Notes: generated by a model not told the origin, from the letters alone. 64,000 bases of DNA from Lonicera japonica (GCA_021464415.1 CM038470.1:11668394-11732393); one strand, 5' to 3'. Numbered from the stretch's first letter, positions 24,000 to 35,965 are shown. Numbers and translations are program-made.

Positions 24000-26894
24000 A
24001 TGGATCCTGTACCAGTAAATTCTCAAAAGCATGATATAGCATGGAAGCATTGTCAAATGTTTAAGAATGGGGATAGGGTTGAGCTCAAGTGTATATACTG
24101 TGGCAAAATGTTTAGAGGGGGTGGGATTCATAGGATTAAAGAACACCTCGCCGGTTTTAGGGGCAATGCCTCTACTTGCCTAAGAGTTCAACCCGATGTT
24201 CGCCTCATAATGCAAGAGAGCTTAGATGGGGTTGTAATGAAGAAGAGGAAGAAGCAAAAACTTGCTGAGGAGGTGTCCACTTTAAACCCTAGTGCTACTG
24301 ATGTAGATACTTATAACAACCCGTGCGGTTTGAACACCGATGTAGATTTGCTTCCTGTTCCCGATACACAATTGAATTCCAATTTGAGTTTGTTGGTGAA
24401 TCGAGAAGAAGGGACGAGTAGGAGAGGGAGAAAGAAAGGGAGAATAAGAAAGGGTTCTTCTTCAGCAAATCATAATGTTCTTCCTGTGAGGGTAAGTAAT
24501 CCCCTTCATGTTGCAATAGGCCGATTTTTCTTTGATGTTGGGGTACCTTTAGATGCAGTAAACTCGATTTATTTCCAACCAATGATTGATGCAATTCTTT
24601 TCCAAGGAGCAGGGGCTGTAGTCCCCACTCCTCATGATCTACGGACCGGGGTTTTGAAGAGTTCGGTTGAAGAAGTGCGAAATGATATTGATCAGCGCAT
24701 GGGGACTTGGAGCAAGACTGGTTGTTCTCTTCTCGTTGACGAATGGGTTTCAGAAAAGGGTAAAACATTGATTGCCTTTTTGGTATATTGCCCTGAAAGA
24801 ACAATCTTTTTGAAGTCTGTGGATATAACTGACATTATAAATTCCACGGACGCGCTGTATGAATTAATAAAAGAGGTGGTGGAGGAAGTTGGGGTGAGGA
24901 ATGTTTTGCAAGTTGTCACTAATAGTGAAGATCGATATGTTGTTGCTGGAAAAAGGCTAATTGATACTTTCCCTACCATCTTTTGGACCCCTTGTGCGGC
25001 TCGTTGCATTGATTTGATGCTCGAGGACATTAGAAAGCTTGATTGGATAAGTAAAGTGTTTGAACAAGCTAAATCTATAGCGAGATTTATATACAATCAT
25101 AGTGTTGTTTTGAATATGATGAGAAGGTTTACTTTCGGAGTCGATTTAGTTGAATTGGGAGTTACCCGCCTCGCAACAGATTTTACGTCATTGAAACGAA
25201 TGGTAAATATCAAACATAATTTGCATTCAATGGTTACTTCGGACGAGTGGATGGAAAGCCCATACTCGAAGAAACCCGAGGGACTCACAATGCTCGATCA
25301 TATTACTAGCCAGTCATTTTGGTCGACGTGCACATTAATTACTCATTTAACGGATCCACTTTTGCGGCTTTTGAGACTAGTGGGTAGCGAGAAGAGGCCA
25401 GGAATGGGTTACGTATATGCAGGAATGTATCGGGCAAAAGAAACGATTAAAAAAGAACTTGTGCATAGGAAGGATTACCAGATTTATTGGAATATTATAG
25501 ATCAACGGTGGGAGCAACTTCATCGTCATCCTCTTCATGCTGCCGGGTTCTACCTCAACCCCAAGTTCTTCTATAGTACTGAAGGAGATATTCATCTTCA
25601 TATCCGTTCATTGGTATATGATTGCGTTGAGAAATTGGTTCCTGATGCAAAAACTCAAGATAAAATTGTGAAAGAGACAACGTCATACCATAATGTTGTT
25701 GGAGATTTTGGGCGGAAAATGGCTATAAGAGCTCGAGACACTTTACTCCCTGGTGAGGATCCCTTTATCAAATGTGTATTAACTTTTTTTTAATACTTTA
25801 TGTTCCCCAAATTAAATGTGGCACGAACTTTCACTTGCATAATCCTTGCACCAGGTGTAAAAATAAGTAGTGTTACACCCACTAATAAGTGATAACTCTT
25901 TTCGAAATTCCTAATTTGTCTGTCCAACTGTTGGATTAGATAATTATTATATATTGAAGATGCATGCCAATAATTATATCAATTCAAGGTTCAGAAGTCC
26001 AACATCAAAATCATGCTCCTGCCTTATAAAATTAAGACAAAGAAAAGAGCATACTGATCAAACGGGTCTTAGTATCTGATTGATTTGAAATTTTGAATGC
26101 TTGATAAACACACTGAAATTATCTTAACCAACAGTTGAATTGATGACCATAAATCCATGAAAGCATTGTGAGTGGGTGCAAAATTTCATAATCTTACTCG
26201 TGTAAATTGAACCTTGCCCTTGTTTTTTATATACAATCAGCTTAGTGTTTCAAATTCTGATTGTCTTAGCTGAGTGGTGGTCAACATATGGAGGGGCATG
26301 CCCGAATTTGGCTAGATTGTCTATCCGCGTTCTCAGCCAAACATGCAGTTTGATCGGGTTTAAGCCGAACCAAATTCTTTTCGAACAAATGCAGGAATCT
26401 AAAAACTGCTTAGAGCATCAGAGGCTCAGTGACCTTGTCTTCGTTCACTACAACTTGCGATTGAGGCATATGTAAGTAGAAAGAAATGAACTTTTTATTC
26501 ACTATTGGAATGTTTGATTGGAAGTTTGGACTAACTGCTTTGTTTGTTCAGGGTCTCAAGGAACAAAGAACAGGTTACTGTGGACCCCACATCACATGAG
26601 TACAATAATCTCGTTGAGGACTGGATTGCCGACAAGGAGTTATGCTCGGAGGGCTTTGGAAGCTCGGATTGGATGTCAGTTGATCCGCCTTTAGGAAACA
26701 TAGCGCTTTTAGGACAACCAATTGATGACCTTGAAGCCTTGGGGGCAGGTATTCTAATCATCATTCTTTGGCATTTGATTTTTAAGTAAGCGTCGTTTTG
26801 AAAACCTATTAACGTCGTCTATGTATGTGCAGGGTTTGATGATTATGAAATTTTCGATGGAGGGAAGGATAGTGATGATGAAAACGGTGAATAA
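24000..26894 (+). CDS. BED zinc-finger / hAT-dimerisation protein, probably domesticated transposase
   Basis: Four exons, 24000-25752, 26270-26471, 26552-26748 and 26833-26894, in phase, give 737 aa. The N-terminus has a BED finger with C31, C34, H44 and H49 (C-x2-C-x9-H-x4-H). A basic KKRKKQK stretch follows near residue 80, a plausible nuclear signal. The centre resembles DUF659/transposase (SLLVDEW, FWTPCAARCIDLMLEDI). The hAT C-terminal dimerisation block is WWSTYGGACPNLARLSIRVLSQTCS, interrupted by intron 1. The acidic tail is DDENGE. The frame is open across introns, has no nearby terminal inverted repeats and resembles conserved plant hAT-derived genes, so I infer an exapted DNA-binding protein rather than an active transposon. 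An AATAAA lies at 26921. The regulatory targets are unknown. Confidence 0.9.
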
Positions 26895-26929
26895 TTTAGT
26901 GAAGTCAGTAAACTGTAGACAATAAATGT

Positions 26930-27695
26930 CCTTTTTCCTCTGTTTTTTTCTTGAAAGGTGAGAAAGAAAGACCTTGAGCTTTACATTGCCGCATGGGGCT
27001 GTCTCATTTTAACCGTAGTATGGAGTTATGGGTCATATTATAATTTTTTGAACGGTTTCTGTCTGTGGTTGTGGGATTATTCATATGAAGTCAAATCTTT
27101 CTTCTTCTTTTTTTTTTCCTTAAATTGACGAAATGGAGCAATTTGTCTGAAATAGAGATGGGTGGCTCTTAGATTGTCAATGTAGGACGCTGTGATTGTC
27201 AAGAGGAAAAATTACGTTCTTATTGGTTTTATCAACCACATAATTATATCGAGTTAATGAGTTGTAAATTTTAAAAATGTACAACCCATCAATGCTTATG
27301 GTACAAAGAACCGGGTTGATGAAGCCACAAAGTGGAGTACTACTCAGGCTCCGGTTATCTAAAGATGCTTGTAGCAAGTTTGTAAAGTGATTAGAAAGAA
27401 CGTCTCTGTTTCAACATTGTAAACATGCGGGAAAGCAGATTAAGGGTAATAAGGTAAGTAGATTTTGCAAAAGAATTTCTTGCACTGAAAATATGCTATA
27501 TTTGACCTGCTTTGTTCTCTATGTCCTTTGTTTCCTCCCTTTTTGTTTGTTGGTTAAACTTGTTGATTTTAGAAAGCGGCTAAGGTTAATTTGTTTCCGA
27601 GAAAATGTGTGTTTTCTTCGACTTCTTGCCTCTGTAGTTTATTTGGCTGCGGATTAAATTTTTGTGAACTTTCTGAGAATAGTTTTGTATCATGT
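26930..27695. other. Intergenic downstream of the BED gene
   Basis: Unique-looking sequence with a T-rich tract at 27100-27120. No gene or recognised repeat. It ends at the CTAGAACAG target duplication of the next element. Confidence 0.4.
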
Positions 27696-27704
27696 CTAGA
27701 ACAG

Positions 27705-28513
27705 GAGAAAAACTTACCTGCACCATGTATACCACGTCATCGATCCAACGTGGTATACCAAGCCAATAAAAAGTTGCCACGTCACCTTCTCTCACTCTCT
27801 CTCTGCCACGTCACCATCTTCTCTCTCTTCCTCTCTCACCCCCTCACCACTGCCGACTGCCTCCACCTCCGGCTACTCTTCCGGCGAGTCTCTCTCTCTC
27901 CTCCTCTCTCTATCTCTCTCACCACCGTCACCACCTCCGGCGTGCTCTCCGGCGTCGACCACCATCACTCCTCCAGCTCTCTCTCTTCCGGCCTCATCAC
28001 CATCACCACCTCCGGCGACGTCCTCCTCTCTCTCTTCCTCTCTCTATCTCTCTCACCACCATCACCACCTCCGGCGTGCTCTCCGGCGACGCCGGAGAGC
28101 ACGCCGGAGGTGGTGATGGTGGTGAGAGAGATAGAGAGAGGAAGAGAGAGAGGAGGACGTCGCCGGAGGTGGTGATGGTGATGAAAGAGATAGAGAGGAA
28201 GAGAGAGAGGAGATCGTTGCCGGACGAGAGAGAGAGAGAGAGAGCCGGAGTGATGGTGGTCGAGCTCCGGTCGTCGCCGAAAGAGAGAGAGAGCCGGAAG
28301 AGTGTGGTGGTCGAGCTCCGGTCGTCGCCGGAAGAGAGAGAGAGAGCCGGAGGCAGCCGCGCCGGCAGTGGTGAGGGGGTGAGAGAGGAAGAGAGAGAAG
28401 ATGGTGACGTGGCAGAGAGAGAGTGAGAGAAGGTGACGTGGCAACTTTTTATTGGCTTGGTATACCACGTCGGATCGATGACGTGGTATACATGGTGCAG
28501 GTAAGTTTTTCTC
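27705..28513. mobile_element. Full-length foldback Mutator-like element, 809 bp
   Basis: A perfect 9-bp duplication CTAGAACAG (27696-27704 and 28514-28522) flanks termini gagaaaaacttacctgcacc and its inverse. The two halves are mirror images for almost the full length, meeting near 28088 (ctccggcgac/gccggag). The arms hold repeated TGCCACGTCACC (bZIP/ACGT core) and a CT-rich, CCGGCG-rich interior. Open frames on both strands here (27591-28175, 27965-28468, 28076-28426) are low-complexity by-products. The 9-bp duplication points to the Mutator superfamily; no transposase is present. Confidence 0.85.
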
Positions 28514-28522
28514 CTAGAACAG

Positions 28523-29030
28523 GCATATACTTGTTAATTTCATAACTGTATGGTCTCAAAAATACTGTATTTACAAGAATGATTATCCTTGCTATAGATA
28601 GGACCGGTAATGTTAGACACAAAGTTATAGCATGTTAAAGTAAGTGTAAATTGAGTTTGGATAAAATTGATTCGCAGTGGACACTTTTTAAAACTTAAAA
28701 TTAGACAAATTATAAATGATTATAGTAATAATTCATATGACACAATTTACTTATTAAGTGGGTATTCTTTTAACATGATTTATTAATCAGGTTGTATTTA
28801 AACTCGATGCGATTCAACCCAACCAACCTGTCAACTTTTTATTTTTTATGCATAAGCAATAGTTAAAAATCATTTGTTTCATAATTTATAATTTTTTTTT
28901 TGAGACATCATAAAATTTTGTAAAGTGTTGTTTCTTAATTTTTATATTTTTATAAAAGTCAACCTTAATTTCATTCATGAAGATTTTTTTTTTTTTTTTA
29001 ATTAAGGAATAACAAAAAGCAGTACAACTA
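28523..29030. other. Intergenic, nothing recognised
   Basis: AT-rich with poly(T) runs near 28890 and 28985. No gene seen. Confidence 0.4.
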
Positions 29031-29046
29031 AGATTCTCTTCACGCT

Positions 29047-29166
29047 GAGGAGAGGGGTTGGCCCAGTGGTAGGCAACCTCCACCCTTACCTTGAGGTCAA
29101 GGGTTCGACTCATGGGGTGGGAGGGGGGGTTTCTTTATTTGTAGGATTAAGGGAGAGACTTAGACC

Positions 29167-29204
<38 letters not shown>
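29047..29204 (+). mobile_element. Intact tRNA-derived SINE
   Basis: A perfect 16-bp target duplication AGATTCTCTTCACGCT (29031-29046 and 29205-29220) brackets 158 bp. Box A is TGGCCCAGTGG (29059-29069), a full match to consensus. Box B is GGTTCGACTC (29102-29111). The body ends gagacttagacctcctttt and a tail of about 30 A. The perfect duplication and long A tail suggest a fairly recent insertion. Related copies: 20285-20445 and 52759-52840. Confidence 0.92.
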
Positions 29205-29207
<3 letters not shown>

Positions 29208-29220
29208 TTCTCTTCACGCT

Positions 29221-29639
29221 AATATTTGGTAAATGACTCCTATAAATTCTAGAAAAACAAAATTTAGGAATCATCGTAGTGAGCTGGCTTTAGAATAAGT
29301 CATTTAACCCTAAGATTAACATTGTCAAAGCAACAAGAATTAAGACACTTTGGTTGCATTTGACATGCCGGATAAAAGGGTGGTTATTTTATCCCATGTT
29401 TGATGGGATTGGATATTGGGGTAAATTATTTATCCCACTAAAACTTCTTATCCCACTGAAAGAATGATTAATGAATCTTACCTAAAAGATGGGATTATTT
29501 TATCCTATCTGGATATAATTAAATAATCTAATCCGATTCTCTAATTTGACGCGTTAAACATACCCTTTAAGTTATCGAAGCGAACTTAATACAAAGAAAT
29601 GATCAAATTGGACTTTAGAACGTTCCTTTTGTGACTTCT
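29221..29639. other. Intergenic with a possible MITE
   Basis: The segment around 29345-29575 has repeated TTATCCCA/TGGGATTA words in both orientations (tttatcccatgtttgatggg; gatgggattattttatcc) and ends near aacataccctttaag. It looks like a small foldback element, but I could not fix ends or a target duplication. Confidence 0.35.
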
Positions 29640-32061
29640 TTAGATTCTTTTTCTGGGACTTAAAATAAACAAGAGAAAATCGTTGTCACCCACAACATTA
29701 GCTGAAACGGATGTCGAAGCTGAGCCTAATGGATCAATCAAATGTTGTTTAAATTCCACCTCAGTTTCCTTGGCCTTACAAAGTAACATGGCTACCCTTA
29801 CAATCATGGCCCAAATTAAAGCAAGATGGAGTTCCATTAAGAAGACCAGAGTTACTGTCACAGGAACTGGATAAATTCCTAGACTTCAAATGTTGTTGTT
29901 GAGCATTCTCTGCATTTAAAGAGTCATATTCAATATCTTCCTCTTTGTTACTTGATTTCCCTTCGGACATAGTTTCTTTTCGTTTTTTGCGGTATGTTTA
30001 CCCCTTCTACTTCCTCAGATCTTCCATTTACGTGCCCAACTTTCCCCTTATTATATTGCTTTTGCTTTTCCTCATTAATTTGTTTTTGCACCTAAATGAC
30101 CTGTTGCTTAAAAGTTGTTGAATGCAATTTGAATTCCCTACTTTAACAATTAGATTATCTTCTCTTTTATTTTCATCAGCTCTGCAATCCAAGTGATGAT
30201 GTCCATGTTTCAAACAATTCACACAATACTTCGGTATTTTTTCTTAGGAAATCTTCTGCCAAAAATCATTATTCCCACAACCAATCCAAACCCAGTTAGG
30301 GAATTTCTTAAGTAAGTCCATTGCAATACAAATCCGTGTTGTACTCGGTTTAGTTAGAGAAAAAATAACAGTGTCTATCCTGATTAGAGAATCGACCGCA
30401 GTTCCAATGGAAAATAAGCTTTGCTTGTTGAAAATGGAGTAAACAACAATTTTGCCCACTAAACTATTGCTCAATTTCATTTTGCCCACTAATTTTTTTT
30501 TTGTTTCATTTCACCCACTAAACTTTCAAATTGTTTCAATTCGCCCATTCCGTCCACTTCTATCTATAAATGCACCGTTTGTGGGGGTATTTTCGTCATT
30601 TCACTGACAAAACCCTCATTTCTCTCCTCCTCCCCCACTTCTCTCTCTCCTCCGCCTCCCTCCCCCCTTCCACTTCGAAGGCTTCGACGATTCCTTCGAC
30701 GATGCCCTTGACGACAACCTCCTCACCGATCTCCCCCTTCGACGGTTTCAGAGCTATTTTTCGTCCAATTAATCGAATTTCCCCACTGAACCCATTGAAA
30801 TGGACCTTTAAAATTTCGTCATTTGGATATTCAATAATAAACTTCCTATGGAATTTCTTCTTAAAATTTTGGCTCACTGGGTTTCTGGGAAATAGCTGTT
30901 GATTCCTAAAATGCCTTGAATCGACGAAATTGTCAAAGCATTAACAGAATGAATATGTTATATTATTGTGTTTGTAACAATCCATACATAGTTTTCAATT
31001 TTTTCTTCTTCAACTTCATTTTAAAAGTTGAATGTAAATGAACACTGCTAGTTTTCAACCTGGAGCCAAACGTGATATGAAGTTGAGGCGTGGGGGCAAG
31101 GAGGTGAGAAGAACCGATGATGATCGGAAACCTGAGGTTCTTCAATTTTTAAAATGTGAAAGCTGCTAATAATGGAAATGGTGGTGTTTATATGTATATG
31201 TATATGTATATGTATATAAACACACATATAGAAAGAGAGAAAAAAACCTAAAGAAATACATATATAGAGAGAAAGGTATCCAAAGATCAATGTATATGTA
31301 TAATTATCTTCTTCCTTAATCTCTCAACAAAAATCCACTAAACCATTGTTTGGTCAAAGATCAATGGCAATATATTTTCAATTTGGGGGAGGCGGAGTAG
31401 AGAGAAGGGTGGGGGAAGAGGAAAAAGAAGAGGGGGATGAGGGTTTTTACGGGTGAAATGACGAAAGTACCCCCATTGTCGGTGCATTTATGGACGGAAG
31501 TTGACAGAATAGGCGGATTGAAACAATTTGAATGTTTAGTGGGTAAAATGAAACAAAAAAAAGTTTAGTGGGCAAAATGAAATTGGGCAACAGTTTAATG
31601 GGCAAAACTGCTGTTTACTCTTGAAAATGTGAACACGAAAATAATGTAAATTTACCCAAATTGGAGCAATCGATGATTCCACATCTATGCTAAAATCAAG
31701 TACATCTAAATACTTTCATCGAAAATCTCTTAACGTACCATTTCTCCCGAAGTCAAACCCTATGGAAATCTTCTTTTAGATTAAACCTAATCAGAATATG
31801 CTTATTATCGAGAAAACTAATGCTAAAAGCCGATTTGATTCCAAATGATTCAAAAATATATCTAATCTCACAAAGAGCTAGTCTCCCATGAGAGAATTTC
31901 CTAATTAATGATTGCTTGAATAGGGATGATAAGCAAGCAATTTTTGCATCAAAAAAATAGATTGTGGGCTCACCTCGATGGGTTCCCGGAATCTTCCAAG
32001 GAATGGTTGTTGATTTCGTACCTCCAATTACATCAGTAAATGATATGGTATCAGACGGCAT
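29640..32061 (-). pseudogene. DUF4283/zinc-knuckle retroelement ORF, disabled and split by a Mutator-like element
   Basis: Reading the minus strand from 32061: SFTDVIGG, then IPWKIPGTHRGEPTIYF and SHGRLALCEIRYIFESFGIKSAF. This is the DUF4283 pattern of plant LINE-type ORF1 proteins. The frame breaks near 31750 but similarity continues (APIWVNLHYFRVHIF) to 31630, where a 1184-bp element intervenes. It resumes at about 30436 with FNKQSLFSIGTAVDSLIRID, STTRICIAMDLLKKFPNWVWIG and a CCHC knuckle (C-x2-C-x4-H-x4-C in KYCVNCLKHGHHHLDC, about 30190-30235). A Ser/Asn-rich tail follows to about 29640. No reverse transcriptase is attached. It is dead by several stops as well as the insertion. Confidence 0.75.
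30437..31620. mobile_element. Non-autonomous Mutator-like element, 1184 bp, inside the DUF4283 pseudogene
   Basis: A perfect 9-bp duplication TTGAAAATG lies at 30428-30436 and 31621-31629. Long inverted ends of about 180-190 bp begin GAGTAAAC and are built of repeated GCCCACTAAAC.../CATTTTGCCCAC blocks; the outer arms mirror to about 30620 and 31430. The interior (30640-31300) has CT-rich then GA-rich sequence and short open frames (30570-30902 on plus, 30596-30877 on minus). These could be captured gene fragments but match nothing I recognise. Confidence 0.85.
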
Positions 32062-34133
32062 TTAAATCAGCGAAATTGATAAAGACTTCATTGCAAAGGA
32101 ATGAGAGGCGCACGATACTATAAGTTATTGTGCACTGAGAGCATAACGAGGGTTTATTTAGAGTTGGATCCATTTACTTATAATTAATAATATCCATTCA
32201 TGAAGGATAAACTTATTATCTTCTAGTTATAAAGGCATAAAGCATACACGAACCGGGTAGAAGATCGAACTCAATTTTCAAAACCCATTGTGGTTATAAT
32301 TCTTTTGAATCCATTTACACCATTAACATATATAAATATTAATTGATATATCAAATCTTAATCTTCCTTAATCCTCTTGATCCTACATTCCATATTTAAG
32401 CTATTATGCATTCATTATTTATGCTCGTACAAGCCTATATACAATCCTCTTCATTGTAATAGTTTAAACATTCAATTCAATATACCCTTAGAATTCTCTC
32501 TTTGTCTTTATTATTAATATATACCTTTGAAAGTTATCTCTTAACATGTATGAGCCTAAAAGCATCTCCAATAATAATGTAAAAATTGACTTGTAAATCA
32601 TATGTGTCAACCCATTTTTACCAAAAATAAAATAAAATCGAATACTAAAAAAATATACTCCAATGGTATTTTTGTAAGAAATAATAGGTTATAAGGTCTC
32701 GCTCCGTAATGTTTTATAATACTAAGGACGAACTCATGTTTAATAAAGAGAAGTAATACTAATTTCATAATTTGGTTTTGCAATAAGGACACTTTTCATA
32801 ATATTAATTTATTTTAAGGAAAATGATAAATGTTGATGGACAAAAATACCCCTAATATAAACATCTCTTAGCCCTTCCTCCCCCACCTAAACTTCCAATA
32901 CCTCATCTCTCTCTCTCTAGATTCCATACAACCATCAAATACTCCCTTATGTCTCACCAACGATCTCAGCTCTTCCACCACCACCACCACTTGATTCTCT
33001 GATCGTATCGCCGGGAGGAGCGTCGTTCTCATCATCATCTTCTTCTTTTTGTTATATGAGCAATTATAAAACAGATATAACTTTTGATTGAACCATTGGA
33101 TTTAGTTGATTTTCGAATATGTTATTCGGAAGACAAAATTACTAAATTTGCGCGAAAATCAAGACGATCAAAGATCGTTTTGCTATTGAAATCGACCAAT
33201 TTTGACAACCCAACGGGATTTTTAAAAAAAAAATCTAATCGTTCCTTTTTTTTTTACAAATTCTATGTCGATCCATATATATATATATACAGAGCATTTT
33301 TAGTAAGGTCCAGACCTTACGGATTAAGGCATTTTACGACACTTTTGTGTAGTAAAAACACTTTGGGGTGTGTTTTTACGACACAAAAGCGTCGTAAAAA
33401 AGACCAATCCTTAAGGTTTGGTTCTTATTTGAAAATTTTCATATATATATATATATACATATATATAAATAAAGTGGATGTTGATCTTATTAATTTTGTT
33501 ATTCTATGTTTTATAATTGTGCTAAAATCATTTTAGCACTTTTTGATTGTTGTCCAAGTGGTGCTACCTTCTGGTTGTTGTTTAAGTAGTGCTACCTTCT
33601 AGTTGTTGTCCAGGTGGTGCTAAATGCATTTAACACCTTCTGGTTGGTGCTAAATGCATTTAGCACATTCTGGTTGCTGTCTAGGTGGTGCTAGCACCTT
33701 CTGGTTGCTGTTAGTGTCATAATGAGACGTGAGATATTATAAGGAAGGGGTATTAGTGTCTTTTTTGTACACTGTCCTTAATTTACACGGCTAATTTTTA
33801 AGTATCCTTTATAATTATGTTATTATTAGAATGATCCCTTACGCCTAATTGCCCCTTTTTGTAAGGTGCTATATAAATTTTGAAATAACCAATAAAATTT
33901 CAACACACGTTAAACATAAATTTAAATAAATTTTTATTATTTTTTCTTGAATTTTTATATAAGTAATCTTATAGTCTCTTAATTTATAGGTATTAATAAG
34001 TATATTTTAAAAATATAATTGTTATTAAATTCATATTTTACATTTGAAGTTATTATATTTTAAAATTTTATAAAAAAAAAGTAAGTGAGAAGAATTATGT
34101 GATATTATAAAATGGGTGTATTTTATATATTTA
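32062..34133. other. Intergenic with repeat debris
   Basis: About 32565-32660 has AGCATCTCCAATAATAATG, a decayed Tourist-type end. Around 32783-33812 the two sides show weak inverted similarity (aaggacacttttcat against aagtatcctt; caaaaatacccct against aggggtattagtg), so an old 1-kb TIR element is likely. Inside it, 33345-33400 has a TTTACGACAC/GTGTCGTAAAA hairpin. No gene is supported; the frame at 33084-33536 is AT-rich noise. Confidence 0.4.
33540..33720. repeat. Imperfect tandem repeat
   Basis: About five irregular copies of a 30-40 bp unit containing ttctggttgttgtccaggtg followed by gtgctaaatgcatttagcac; some copies lack the second half. The second half is itself palindromic (GTGCTAAATGCATTTAGCAC). 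Confidence 0.65.
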
Positions 34134-34711
34134 CTAGGGTATACCTGTGCTATCCGGCATAGTGAAATAATAGGATAAAAAAGACTAATGTGCTCTAAAT
34201 CTAAATAGACAAACATCATTAATTTATTTCGACAAACATCAATCGAAATGTATGTTCAATCTATTAGTCATATTTTTTTTATCTTATTTTGATCTCGAAA
34301 AAATAATTTTTAAATAAAATAAACTTAACGAAAAATGTAAAATGTAAAAATAATCCAACAATGTATGGATTCTTAAATGTTACTCAATAATTTTTCTTGA
34401 TTTTTTTTACATAATTTTACGGTCATGATGGATCTTGTTTAATTGATATTGATTAGTAGATTTTAAAAATTAATTTTTTGTTTTAAGTTGTAGTATTTTT
34501 AGTATAGACAAATTATTAGTTTGTGAGAGTTTATTAAGTGTATATTATTGATGCGAGTGTTTTAACTTTGATGTGGCATCTTGATGTGTATATAAAATCT
34601 ATTCAATAGTGTAGAGCTAATGCACACCATAACATATGTATTTTTAACCATTAAATTCTTATATTTTTTAGATAATTTTTTTTTGTCAAACTTAATATTT
34701 TATAATTTAGA
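34134..34711 (-). mobile_element. Small non-autonomous Helitron (b)
   Basis: The minus strand starts TCTAAATTATAAAATATTAAG and ends CTAG, between A (left) and T (right). A weak hairpin (GTGCTATCCGGCAT region, 34145-34160) lies about ten bases before the end. Its first 350 bases match the element starting at 54155 in opposite orientation, which independently fixes the 5' end. Confidence 0.7.
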
Positions 34712-35965
34712 TTGTATACAAGATTTAATTTTAAAAGACTACTATAAAAAATAAAATAATATTATATAAATTTTACAAAAACAAAAATACAAAAGACCAT
34801 TCAAAATGGTCTAGCTGCCTAAAACAAAAAGGACTTGTATGAACCCTAGATTTTGGACTATTCAAAAGAAAGATTTCCCCACATCACAAACCTTGATCCC
34901 TACCACACATTTTTATTTTTATTTTGACAGAGATACCCCCACACATTATATTGCCACCTTTTATCTCTCCCTCTTACGTTTTTATCTCCAAAATACATGT
35001 ACCAAATTCACCCTTCCCATCCCACCGACTACATTTTTAATACAAACAAAATTATACGAAGTTTTAAGGGCATAATAAAAAGATGTAACATGTCAATTTT
35101 TAATATAACTCGATTTAGTTTTATTAAGTGGTATAATATTTAATAATATTCATTTTTTTCTACCGAACTTTTATTTGCTATTTAATTCTTTTTCCTCACT
35201 CTCTAAAAAATAAATATTATATCTATAAGGTTTTATCCTCTCTTCCCATAAATATATTTTGGAGTACAATTAACTTTAGTTCTTGTTTTTTTTTTTTAAA
35301 AAAAATCCTAAAGTTCTGTCCCTAATCTTTTTGTTCGTGTAAAAAAAAAAAAGGCTTAGTTTTAGTGGCATCAATTATATCCTTCAAATATTGCAAGCAA
35401 ATTTAAAATTAAAAAGTTAAAGCTAACCACAAAATTATGTGAAATTTTCTACCACTCCAAACAAAATCTAGCGATAATGACGAAAAAATAAACTGTTTAA
35501 ACCTTCACATCTTTGAGCGGAAAAGATAAAACCATCGTTAATGTTGTATGATTCATTTGCCATTGTGGATCCTCTTATGAAATGGAGAAATTAAACCCTA
35601 AATACTAATTAATCCTCTCTCTTCCTAATTTCTCCTCTATTTTAGAAGTATAATTTTACTTTTTCTCTTATTCAAGAGAAATAATAAAACTTTGAAACTA
35701 AATATAACCTTTGTTTTGTACAGAGAAGAAGAAAAATAAGGAGAGAGAGGAAGAAAAAAAGAATAGAATAGCTTATAATATGGAGGGAGATATTTTATCA
35801 CTTGAGTTATAAAAGTTAGTTTTCCGTATATAATTTTGTCCGTAATTAAAATTTAATCCCTTCCCCCTCCATATCACCCCACTCTTTCTCACCAACTGAA
35901 TTATTATCATGTAACCACCATTTTCCCTCAACCTCGCAACACTAACTTAATTACTTCCAATCTTC
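34712..35965. other. Upstream region of the lectin receptor kinase
   Basis: AT-rich with poly(T)/poly(A) runs at 35288 and 35340. It presumably holds the promoter and 5' UTR of the kinase gene. No confident TATA box or transcription start can be chosen among many AT tracts. Confidence 0.35.

Noticed and set aside
24000..25793. Treating the 597-codon frame as a complete single-exon protein
   Set aside because: The frame's last residues after ..RDTLLP do not fit the family. A GT donor at 25753 and AG before 26270 rejoin the conserved AEWWSTYG motif in phase.
28076..28426. CRISPR-like or tandem array reading of the GA-rich repeats
   Set aside because: Eukaryotic context, repeats without unique spacers, and explained by the foldback element.
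27591..28468. Open frames of 116-194 codons on both strands with repeated Ser/Leu/Pro or Arg/Glu
   Set aside because: They are the two faces of a CT/GA-rich palindromic transposon. Composition is low-complexity and mirrored, so not a gene.
30596..30877. 93-codon minus-strand frame as a gene
   Set aside because: It lies in a non-autonomous Mutator-like element with no recognisable domain.
33084..33536. 150-codon plus-strand frame
   Set aside because: It is rich in Ile/Tyr/Phe/Lys from AT-repeat translation, crosses microsatellites and an inverted-repeat relic, and has no motif.
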